Source of the DNA: G963663735 sp963663735
Lineage (GTDB): Bacteria; Acidobacteriota; UBA6911; RPQK01; JAPXNP01
Length of the DNA: 64,000 nt
Direction: 5' to 3'
Assembly: GCA_963663735.2 (NCBI GenBank)
Contig: CAXXHN010000001.1
Span: 1,612,001-1,676,000, forward strand
The notes beneath the pieces were generated by a model that was not told the DNA's origin, did not search any database, and saw nothing but the letters and a program-made list of their open reading frames with translations. This document shows, piece after piece, positions 8,908-16,048 of the stretch (its first letter is position 1; each line of letters starts with the position of its first letter). Both the position numbers and the translations under genes were made by a program.

Positions 8908-9732
8908 CTACTTTCCGTTGAACCACTCCTGGTAGAGTTCCGGACGCCTGTCTCTCATGAAAAGCCTGGCCGCGCTTGAATTTTTAACAGCTTCCAGATC
9001 CACCTCGCAGTAGAGGACTTCCTCCGTCCCTTCACCTGCGCGGGCGATAACTTTTCCTCCTGGATCACAGACAAATGATTCACCTGCAAAAGTCAGGTTT
9101 TCCTCGGCCCCGACACGGTTACAGAGCGCCGTGAAATATCCATTTTGAAAGGATGAGGTCCTCATCTCGGCTTCATAAAGCCCCTCGGGCCATTCGCCAA
9201 CCGCACCGGCCTGGGGTATGAATACAATTTCAGCACCGTTTAAAGCCAAGGCCCGCATGTACTCGGGATAGTGCCTGTCGTAGCAGATTGAAACACCGAT
9301 TTTCCCAACAGGCGTTTCGTAGACCGGAGCCCCGGTATTGCCGGGAACGTAGTAGCCCTGTTCATGGAAACATGAATACTCGGTGATGTGAATCATCCTG
9401 GTTGTTCCAAGAATTTTGCCGTCCATGTTGATTACGGGAGAAGAATCATAGGTCTTATCCCCGTCACGCTCAAAGATATTCAGTACTATTACAATGCCCA
9501 TTTTTTTTGCAAGCGTGACGAATTCATCAGTGATCGGGCCAGGAACGGTTTCGGCTAAATCAATAATATTTCTGGCCGCCGGTTTCTGAGGGTAAAAGGG
9601 GGTGAAAGCAAGCTCGGAAAAACAGACTATGTTCGATCCGTTTTCTGCGGCTTCCCGGGCAGAGGCGAGACCCCGTTTAATGTTTGCCTGTATGTCATGG
9701 GATGCTTTCTGTTGAATGAGGGCTATTTTCAT
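8908..9732 (-). CDS. Carbon-nitrogen hydrolase, N-carbamoylputrescine amidase-like
   Basis: A 274-residue cytoplasmic nitrilase-superfamily protein of ordinary length. Glu40 in CFSELAFTPFYP and the nucleophile Cys150 in VSICYDRHYPEYMR are in place. In the segment that normally reads YRKMHIP and supplies the catalytic lysine, this protein reads TRMIHITEY (111-119), so the Lys position appears to be Met113. Similar TRM(V/I)HI sequences occur in a sub-branch of the family as I remember it, so the enzyme may still be active with a shifted residue. The overall pattern is closest to N-carbamoylputrescine amidase or beta-ureidopropionase, but no polyamine gene is nearby. It is followed on the same strand by nothing and preceded by the MscS gene 26 bases upstream, so the two may be co-transcribed. 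Confidence 0.8.
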   Translation of the reverse strand: MKIALIQQKASHDIQANIKRGLASAREAAENGSNIVCFSELAFTPFYPQKPAARNIIDLAETVPGPITDEFVTLAKKMGIVIVLNIFERDGDKTYDSSPVINMDGKILGTTRMIHITEYSCFHEQGYYVPGNTGAPVYETPVGKIGVSICYDRHYPEYMRALALNGAEIVFIPQAGAVGEWPEGLYEAEMRTSSFQNGYFTALCNRVGAEENLTFAGESFVCDPGGKVIARAGEGTEEVLYCEVDLEAVKNSSAARLFMRDRRPELYQEWFNGK

Positions 9733-9758
9733 CAGGGATTCCTTTGGGAATTAAATCT

Positions 9759-10688
9759 CTAGTTTTTGCCTTGATCAGAACCGATTGGAGGATTCTGGTC
9801 AAGAGCCATTGTGTAGAATCGCTGAGTCGGGTAGGCCAGATCAATATCCGGATGTTTGGCGAACTCTCTCAGGATGCTTTCCCAGATTGCCTGTTCCTTG
9901 CCTCGTTTTTCGCGGGGATCGCAGACGAAACGCAGGGTTAACAGGACGCCGCTGTCTTTTACAGTGGTATAAACCGTTGGTGTTAGATGTTTATAAAAAA
10001 TGAGGTATTTCTTGCTGGCTTCCTTGATTTCCTGTTCCGCTCTTTTACTTAAATTGATAGTTTCAGTATTAACAATCTCAGTTAAAACTTTTTTGGTTTT
10101 CTCCCAGTTGCTTTCAAAGGTGATCAGTACAGGTATTTCGTGCCAGATAAACCTGAAACCTTTGCTGGAATTGGCTTGAGGTTCAGTGAAAACTTTTCCA
10201 TTGGGGATATGAATAATGCGGCCCGTACTTTGATCTGCATCGACCCAGTTTCCGATTTCAAGGATAGTAAACTGGAAAAGCCTGATGTCGATTACGTCTC
10301 CCGACTGGTCTCCGATCTGGATGCGGTCTCCAGCGCTGAATGGCTGACGAATCACAATAAATAACCATCCGGCAATGTTAGTCAGGGGATCTTTTAACGC
10401 GATAGCAACACCCGCTGACAAGAGGCCAAGAAAAGCACCCATTTCTCCGAAGGCTTCCACCCACACACTGAAGATCACCAATGCTCCGACAAAGGGGAAG
10501 ATATAGGAGAGTGTGGTTTTCCATAAATATCTTTTTCTTACATCCTCGGTTTGACGCCAGACAAATTTCAGGACTACAAGGTGGATTAACCACAATCCCA
10601 GAATGATTAACACTGACGCTAATATCTTCCCCTGGATGTGGGAGCTTAATCCCAGGTGCCCCTGTATGAATTCAAAAATATGATTCAT
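9759..10688 (-). CDS. Small-conductance mechanosensitive channel family protein (MscS type)
   Basis: A 309-residue inner-membrane protein. Three or four hydrophobic segments occupy about the first 110 residues (ILASVLIILGLWLIHLVVL, then YIFPFVGALVIFSVWVEAF, then a Gly/Ala-rich pore helix MGAFLGLLSAGVAIALKDPL). The MscS beta domain follows (about 115-180; FSAGDRIQIGDQSGDVIDI and HIPNGKVF) and then the alpha/beta C-terminal cage. MscS channels open on membrane tension and release solutes after osmotic downshift. Length is close to E. coli MscS. The amidase gene begins only 26 bases downstream on the same strand. Confidence 0.9.
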   Translation of the reverse strand: MNHIFEFIQGHLGLSSHIQGKILASVLIILGLWLIHLVVLKFVWRQTEDVRKRYLWKTTLSYIFPFVGALVIFSVWVEAFGEMGAFLGLLSAGVAIALKDPLTNIAGWLFIVIRQPFSAGDRIQIGDQSGDVIDIRLFQFTILEIGNWVDADQSTGRIIHIPNGKVFTEPQANSSKGFRFIWHEIPVLITFESNWEKTKKVLTEIVNTETINLSKRAEQEIKEASKKYLIFYKHLTPTVYTTVKDSGVLLTLRFVCDPREKRGKEQAIWESILREFAKHPDIDLAYPTQRFYTMALDQNPPIGSDQGKN

Positions 10689-11113
10689 TATTTTTAGCCT
10701 TCAAAATTGAACAATGGGTTGTTTTGACAACAAGCCGCCTGGATTTCATGCGGTCTGCTGAAAATTATTGTATATCAGCCTTTCCGGGAATGATCCTCAC
10801 ATTTTTCAAATAAAAGAGGAAAATTCTCACTGCCAGATACTGTCAGTGCCGTGCGGGACCGCCTTAAGACACCTATAATTTTTAAGTGAGTTTATAAAAA
10901 ACTTCCAGTCTCTTCATAACTGGATATCCCGCCTGTTACCAGAATAACAGTATCCCTCTCCGATTGGCGGATAAATCTTTGCATGGAAAGTCTTTAGTGC
11001 ATTTAATCCCTGACTTTTTTAAATTTTGCTATATAGTAGTGGGAGCGGGATTATTTTGAGAATGCCGAGGTTAAATGATTTGACCTGAGAAGGAAAGTTG
11101 AAAGGAGAATATC
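10689..11113. other. Intergenic region between divergent genes
   Basis: No gene is seen in these 425 bases. The last 110 bases carry the likely promoter and ribosome-binding site (AAAGGAG, ending about 11107) of the aldo/keto reductase gene. The remainder is AT-rich without recognised structure. Confidence 0.4.
11010..11037 (+). promoter_or_regulatory. Possible sigma-70-type promoter for the aldo/keto reductase gene
   Basis: CTGACT (11010-11015), a 16-base AT-rich spacer and TATAGT (11032-11037) lie 77 bases upstream of the ATG at 11114. This is a moderate match and no other candidate is better in this gap. Confidence 0.35.
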
Positions 11114-12166
11114 ATGAATAGCGATAATAGAGGTTTGGGAAGAAGGGAGTTTATGGGAGGCAGCTTGGCTGCGACCATGGCAGTAGCAGGTGGAACAGCT
11201 GTGGCCGCCCCTAAGGGCACAAAAACCGTGAAGGACCTTCCTTACAATCCGCGGACTCACCATGCCATGCCGACCCGGAACCTGGGGAAAACCGGTTACC
11301 AGGTTGGTATCCTGAGCCTGGGGGGACAGGCAACGATTGAACGAGAGGGGACAGAGAAAGAATCCGCGGCAATCGTGAACAGGGCGATTGATTTAGGGGT
11401 GAATTACATTGACACGGCTGCCGCCTATGGTGGAGGTATCAGTGAAACTCATATCGGCACGGTGATGAAAGACCGCCGCGGTGATGTGTGGCTGTCCTCC
11501 AAAACTCATGACCGCAGCTATGACGGGTCAATGAGGCTGCTCGAAAAAAGTCTCAAGCAGCTGCAGACCGACCATCTTGACACCTGGCAACTGCATAACC
11601 TCAAAACCGTTGATGATTTGGACAGGATATTTGCCGGGGATGGCGCTATTAAGGCGTTGGTTAAGGCCAGGGAGGAGGGTTTGGTTCGCTGCCTGGGAGT
11701 TACCGGGCATTATGAACCCATCATCCTGGGGAAGTTTCTCGAGCGATTTGATTTCGACACAATTCTGATGGCCGTTAACGCTGCTGATCCTCACTACCTC
11801 AGCTTCAAGAAGTACCTGCTGCCTCTGGCCCTGGAAAAGGGAGTTGGCATTATCGGAATGAAGCTGGCAACCCGGGGCCGCATGCTTTCCTGCTGGACAC
11901 CTCCGCCGATTGACCAGCAGCCGCAGAGCATGGCAACAAAGTTGCCGGGAACAATCTCCATCCAGGAGACCCTTGAATATAATTTCAGCCTGCCGGTCAG
12001 CACAAATATCATCGGTATTGATAATGTTGAACAGATCGAGCAAAATGCCAAAATTGCTTCTGGATTCACAGGCCTGAATGAAAAGCAGATGGCAGAAATT
12101 GAATATAAAACGCTGCCCATCGTCCGGCAGGGTCTCTATTTCCGTCGCTGGGAATTGGGGGCTTAG
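11114..12166 (+). CDS. Tat-exported aldo/keto reductase
   Basis: A 350-residue protein with a twin-arginine leader (LGRREFMGGSLAATMAVAGG) and a TIM-barrel aldo/keto reductase domain (about 50-345). The catalytic tetrad can be read as Asp and Tyr in YIDTAAAYGGG, Lys in LSSKTHDRS and His in DTWQLHNL. The family reduces carbonyls with NADPH in the cytoplasm; exported members with Tat leaders are common in Bacteroidetes- and Planctomycetes-like genomes, where the physiological substrate is unknown. A well-placed GAAAGGAG supports the start. It is monocistronic. A weak 8-bp hairpin follows at 12237-12272. Confidence 0.88.
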   Translation: MNSDNRGLGRREFMGGSLAATMAVAGGTAVAAPKGTKTVKDLPYNPRTHHAMPTRNLGKTGYQVGILSLGGQATIEREGTEKESAAIVNRAIDLGVNYIDTAAAYGGGISETHIGTVMKDRRGDVWLSSKTHDRSYDGSMRLLEKSLKQLQTDHLDTWQLHNLKTVDDLDRIFAGDGAIKALVKAREEGLVRCLGVTGHYEPIILGKFLERFDFDTILMAVNAADPHYLSFKKYLLPLALEKGVGIIGMKLATRGRMLSCWTPPPIDQQPQSMATKLPGTISIQETLEYNFSLPVSTNIIGIDNVEQIEQNAKIASGFTGLNEKQMAEIEYKTLPIVRQGLYFRRWELGA

Positions 12167-12604
12167 GCGGTTTTAGCGTGATAATGATCCTTCTATTGTT
12201 GGTGACTGAGGACATCATTTCGAACTGGAGATGAGAAAGGGAGATTATAATGACTGTTTTATGGTCTCCCTTACTGTTTTCCCCGCTGCCTTATCCACAG
12301 ACTAGTTTTCGTTATCGTGTTCGTAATCGCAGTCGTTGTCGATTTTGAAATGGATGGAATGGACGAAGTGGACGGAATCTGGAGGTTGGGGCTCCGTATT
12401 GCGGATGTTGAAATGATGATGAAACGATGGCCGAAGTGTTTGAAACATTCGGGAAACGGGATAAACCAATTGAATTTTAATGATTGAGCACTTCGAAATT
12501 AATAATTTCTAACTTTTTTGTCGTTCAACAATCAAACTTCAGCGTTCTCTGTTCCGAGATCGCTCCTTCAGCCCGCCCATGAGGCGGTAAATCTCAAATC
12601 CGAA
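12167..12604. other. Gene-free stretch with a weak hairpin and degenerate short repeats
   Basis: No gene is supported. AAGGGAGA (12237-12244) and TCTCCCTT (12265-12272) form an 8-bp stem with a 20-base loop that may end the aldo/keto reductase transcript. Around 12306-12346 the sequence is a degenerate run of TCGT/ATCG-type hexamers (CGTTATCGTGTTCGTAATCG and onward), a kind of simple repeat common in intergenic DNA of some uncultured phyla. The 9 bases 12605-12613 that follow are the left target duplication of the next element. Confidence 0.45.
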
Positions 12605-12613
12605 ATTCTAAAT

Positions 12614-13067
12614 CAGTACTGTCCGGTTAACGCTTGCTAGCCGCCCAGTAAACCCTGGCAATAAAATGAGTTAAGTTGCAAATCCAGATTTTTCTATTTC
12701 AAATTAATCTGCCCAACTAACCTTGGTCTTTCTATTGCCGAATATAGTAGTCCCGGAGGGACGATAGCCAATAGCCCCGGATGAGCGGAGCGAATCCGGG
12801 GTAAACAGCCTTGCGACAAGAATTTAGCCCTGGCAAGGGCGGCAGAAATTTCCAATACAAAATTTTCGGCAAACGTTGCTTGGCACTGTTTGAGCTAACA
12901 AAGAATAAAGGTGTTGATCAATCAATGGCAGAAAAATCGCAAGTTTTGAGTGTGGCCTTGTTTAAAAAATTATTATTCTTCAGCTGGTTAGCTAAAAAAT
13001 ACTAGATTCGGAAAAGGGGAGCCCTCTAAGCAGTTGAAATTATTCTACTTTTAACCGGACAGTACTG
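12614..13067. mobile_element. 454-bp non-autonomous transposon-like element (MITE-like) with perfect TIRs
   Basis: The ends are CAGTACTGTCCGGTTAA (12614-12630) and its exact reverse complement (13051-13067). Both sides are flanked by the same 9 bases, ATTCTAAAT (12605-12613 and 13068-13076), the signature of a transposition with a 9-bp target duplication. No transposase is encoded: the longest frame (12811-13005, 64 codons) matches nothing recognised and is probably not a gene. Duplication length and end type would suit a DDE transposase of the IS4 class acting in trans, which is inference. Internally it carries a palindromic repeat core (12750-12801). The flanks join cleanly if one duplication is removed, so insertion looks recent. 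Confidence 0.85.
12750..12801 (+). repeat. Palindromic repeat core inside the element
   Basis: Two nested palindromes: GTCCC-GGA-GGGAC (12750-12762) and CCCCGGAT (12775-12782) with ATCCGGGG (12794-12801) around GAGCGGAGCGA. The connecting bases ACGATAGCCAATAGCCCCGG resemble a repeat family I recognise as dispersed in several phyla (form GGAGGGACGAxxxxAATAGCCC...GAGCGxAGCGAA). A diverged copy occurs on the minus strand near 25960-26045. Confidence 0.6.
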
Positions 13068-13076
13068 ATTCTAAAT

Positions 13077-13482
13077 CCGAAATTTACAACTGGCACACCC
13101 GGAGCCATTCGATCGTCAATTAGCAAGCCCTTTATATTAAAAGAACTAATAAGGTTCATATACGTATTAGTTCATATGCGTATTTGTTAATCGTTGATCA
13201 GCATTTTAGCAGGAGGTTCGGGTAAGTAGAGTGAAGAACAGGTTTTGATCAGCCATTCAATTATTGTTGTTCAATAACACCTGTTTCACTTAATCCTAAA
13301 ACAGCGCGGGGCTTTATTTTGTCTGGATTAAAATCCAGGGTGGACTTTTTGTTAGTACCTCCGGGTTACTTGTGATGTAATGAAATTTCTGATTTCCGGA
13401 GAAAATCAAGTGTTCAGAGAAAAGCAGATAAAAGTGACGCGGCACAAGTATCAGAGTTAGCCAGGGCTGATAAGCAGGACAG
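13077..13482. other. Intergenic region upstream of RND operon 1
   Basis: No gene is supported between the transposon-like element and the efflux operon. It contains the dyad and tandem repeat reported at 13144-13185, about 300 bases before the first start codon. The rest is unremarkable. Confidence 0.4.
13144..13185 (+). promoter_or_regulatory. Dyad plus tandem 16-bp repeat, possible operator of RND operon 1
   Basis: AACTAATA (13144-13151) and TATTAGTT (13165-13172) form an 8-bp inverted repeat with 13-base spacing. Overlapping it are two head-to-tail 16-mers, GTTCATATACGTATTA (13154-13169) and GTTCATATGCGTATTT (13170-13185), identical at 14 of 16 positions. The stretch is AT-rich and looks like a regulator binding site, but no regulator gene is adjacent. 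Confidence 0.4.
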
Positions 13483-14934
13483 GTGTACAGGGTTTTCATG
13501 TCCATTCTAAATAAATCGAATCTGGTATGGCTGGTAATAGCAGGGACTGTTGGATTAGCCGGGTGTGTTCCCTATAGGGACAAACCTTTGTCGGCGCAGG
13601 TCCAGCTGAATAGATATATTGCCCGAAACCTTGAGAGTAACGAACTCCAGGGTTACGTTAACCAGGTTGTGCCTTTGGAATCCTGGCCTCCGGAGCGATG
13701 GAGCCTGTCACAGTTGACCCTGGCGGCCTTTTTTTATAATCCCGCCCTGGAGGTATCCCGAGCTCGCTGGGCCGTGTCCGAGGCCTCAGTTTTAACCGCT
13801 TCAGAGCGGCCAAATCCCACACTTGGGCTGGTGCCGGGAGTTAACAGCACAACCGGGAGTGCTGCCGGCATTTCACCCTGGATTGTGGGTTTAGTTATGG
13901 ATATTCCTATTGAGACGGCGCATAAACGCGGCTACAGGACAGCCCAGGCAGAGTTGCTGTCGGAAGCTGCCCGTTTGGAGATCGCCCAAGCCGCCTGGGA
14001 TGTTCGTCGCCAGGTGCGTGAGGCAATCCTGAATCTTTATGCCGCGACCCAGATTGTGCAGAACCTCCATACTGAGTGGCAGTTGAACTCCGAAAAAGTA
14101 CTTTTCCTGACACGATCCTATGAGGCCGGAGAGGTATCGGGCCTAGCCCTGGCCCAGTTCAGACTGGAAGAGGAAAAGAGCCACGCCGCCTGGTTGAAGG
14201 CGGTCCGGGATAAGAGCCTGGTTCTGCCCCGGCTGGCCCAGGCTATTGGCATTCCGGCTGAATCCCTGGACGGGATCCAGTTTGACTTCGGGGTTTTTGA
14301 GAACGAGCTCCTGTTTGAAATTCCTACTGTCGAAATTCAGCGTCAAGCTTTGTTAAATCGCGCGGACCTTCTCGCCGCCCTGGCTGGTTACCAGGCCACT
14401 CAATACGCACTGCGGGAACAGATCGCGAAGCAGTATCCGAATATCCAGATTGGTCCGGGTTATGAATTTGATCAAAGTGATAATAAATGGACCCTGGGTC
14501 TGTCTGTTACCTTGCCGATATTCAATCGAAACCAGGCTGGGATTGCGCTAGCCGAAGCTGTTCGCGAAGAGGCAGCTGCACGTTTCCAGGCTGTTCAGGC
14601 GGAAATTCTGGCAAAGATCAGTCAAGCGGTTACACAATACGTAGCCGGTATTGAGACACTTCATTCTCTGGATTCACTTGTTTCTGAGATGGCCGTACAG
14701 AAGGAACGTGTAAAAAATATGGTTCAGGCGGGCGAATCCCTGGATTTAGACAGGATAGACAAGGAACTTGAGTACAATACCTTATTGTCCGCGCAGCTTG
14801 AAGCCCGCATCCAGGTGCATAGGAGCCTGTCACAGATTGAGGACGTGATGCAGACTGCTTCGGATCTTCCCGGCGGAGCTGGGAATATCCCGGGGTTGCC
14901 GGCAGCACAGCAAGGAGATTTGCCCTATGAATAA
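13483..14934 (+). CDS. TolC-family outer-membrane efflux channel (lipoprotein), RND operon 1
   Basis: About 480 residues. A lipoprotein signal ends in the lipobox LAGC, so the N-terminus is probably lipid-anchored. Two long helical/beta repeats of the outer-membrane efflux protein fold follow. The protein forms the trimeric exit duct for the adaptor and pump encoded directly downstream. The open frame begins at a GTG (13483) and an ATG occurs five codons later (13498); neither has a strong Shine-Dalgarno, so the start is uncertain by that amount. Its stop overlaps the start of the adaptor gene by 8 bases, implying translational coupling. Sequence features place it with heavy-metal or multidrug type channels, but substrate cannot be told. 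Confidence 0.88.
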   Translation: MYRVFMSILNKSNLVWLVIAGTVGLAGCVPYRDKPLSAQVQLNRYIARNLESNELQGYVNQVVPLESWPPERWSLSQLTLAAFFYNPALEVSRARWAVSEASVLTASERPNPTLGLVPGVNSTTGSAAGISPWIVGLVMDIPIETAHKRGYRTAQAELLSEAARLEIAQAAWDVRRQVREAILNLYAATQIVQNLHTEWQLNSEKVLFLTRSYEAGEVSGLALAQFRLEEEKSHAAWLKAVRDKSLVLPRLAQAIGIPAESLDGIQFDFGVFENELLFEIPTVEIQRQALLNRADLLAALAGYQATQYALREQIAKQYPNIQIGPGYEFDQSDNKWTLGLSVTLPIFNRNQAGIALAEAVREEAAARFQAVQAEILAKISQAVTQYVAGIETLHSLDSLVSEMAVQKERVKNMVQAGESLDLDRIDKELEYNTLLSAQLEARIQVHRSLSQIEDVMQTASDLPGGAGNIPGLPAAQQGDLPYE

Positions 14935-16027
14935 GAGGTGGTGGGGTCAATGGATCGGACTCGGTATCTTTCTGGCAGGGGCCTGGGGTGTCTGGTGGCT
15001 GTTCACAAGTGCCCCGGTTGCTGAGCAGGAAACCGAGACAGCTGTGGAAACGGTGGTGCCTGTCCAGGTGGGGACGATTACGCGCAGAACCCTTCACGCC
15101 TATGTCCAGGCCTATGGGGCTGTGGTTCCCGACCCTGGAACTGGAGAACGTACTCCGGCCAGGATTACTGTAACTTCGCCGCTTGACAGCCAGATTACAG
15201 AGGTTTCCTGCTGGATCGGTGAACAAGTGAAGCAGGGCCAGATTCTGTTTCGTTTGTATGATCGTGAGGCCAGGCTGGCCGAAGATGCGGCCCGGAAGTA
15301 TGTGGAGATAGCCAGGAAGAACCTGGAACGCCAGGAGAAACTCAAGGCGGTTGATAGTACATCCGAGAAGCTCCTCCTGGAAGCTCAGCAGCAGTGGGAA
15401 CAGGCTCAAAACCGGTGGGTACAAAGCCAGGTCGCACTGGAACTGTACCAGGTGGCAGCACCGGTTTCAGGCACTGTCCTGGAGATCCAGGGCAGAACAG
15501 GCCAGGCCGTGGTCCACTCCGAGGTGCTGGCGACCCTGGTGGACCTGGATCGCCTGGTGATCCAGGCAGGAGTGCCAAGTTCGCAAGTTGGAGCCGTTAG
15601 GCCCGGCCAGGTTGCGGAGATTTTGGTTCCGGGGAGGGAGGATTCTTCTGCCCCAGCTATGTTTGGTAAGGTTATTTACGTGGATACCCAGACTGATCCT
15701 GACAGTGACACCGTAATGGTACTGACGAAGCTACCTGAACAGTCTGGCCTTCACAATGGACAGTTTGTAGGTACCAGGATTGTGGTGGCTGAACGCCCGG
15801 ATTGCCTGGTGGTGCCTGTAGACAGCGTGGTGATAACACCGCAAGGTGACGCTTTTGTGGCGCTGGTAGAAGGAAACGAGGCCATACCTACTCCCGTCAA
15901 GCCTGGCCTGGCCGAAGGGCAGTGGATAGAAATAACCGGGGAGGGATTGGCGGAGAATATTTCAGTGGTGACGAGCGGTGCCTATGGTCTGCCCGGTCGG
16001 ACACGTATCCGGGTCATGGAACAGTAA
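14927..16027 (+). CDS. RND efflux periplasmic adaptor (HlyD/MFP family), RND operon 1
   Basis: A 366-residue membrane-fusion protein. One N-terminal hydrophobic helix (WIGLGIFLAGAWGVWWLFTS) anchors it in the inner membrane. The barrel-sandwich (lipoyl-like) halves flank a rather short helical hairpin (about 125-175, with ARKYVEIARKNLERQEKL), followed by a beta-barrel domain and a membrane-proximal domain. It links the pump at 16049 to the channel at 13483. The ATG overlaps the preceding gene's end by 8 bases and the pump begins about 20 bases downstream, so the three form one operon. Confidence 0.88.
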   Translation: MNKRWWGQWIGLGIFLAGAWGVWWLFTSAPVAEQETETAVETVVPVQVGTITRRTLHAYVQAYGAVVPDPGTGERTPARITVTSPLDSQITEVSCWIGEQVKQGQILFRLYDREARLAEDAARKYVEIARKNLERQEKLKAVDSTSEKLLLEAQQQWEQAQNRWVQSQVALELYQVAAPVSGTVLEIQGRTGQAVVHSEVLATLVDLDRLVIQAGVPSSQVGAVRPGQVAEILVPGREDSSAPAMFGKVIYVDTQTDPDSDTVMVLTKLPEQSGLHNGQFVGTRIVVAERPDCLVVPVDSVVITPQGDAFVALVEGNEAIPTPVKPGLAEGQWIEITGEGLAENISVVTSGAYGLPGRTRIRVMEQ

Positions 16028-16048
16028 GGATTGGGAACGGGAGCCTGC

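Noticed and set aside
12811..13005. 64-codon frame inside the transposon-like element as a transposase remnant
   Set aside because: No DDE motif or transposase similarity could be seen, and the frame overlaps the palindromic repeat's flank; it was kept only as a note in the element entry.
14630..15424. 264-codon antisense frame across the channel and adaptor genes
   Set aside because: It spans two overlapping genes with recognised protein families, and its Pro/Ser/Leu-rich composition is typical of a shadow frame.
15342..15600. Collagen-like Gly-Pro-rich translations on both strands
   Set aside because: They arise from CCTGG-type codon patterns in other frames of the adaptor gene; no start or conservation supports a real product.
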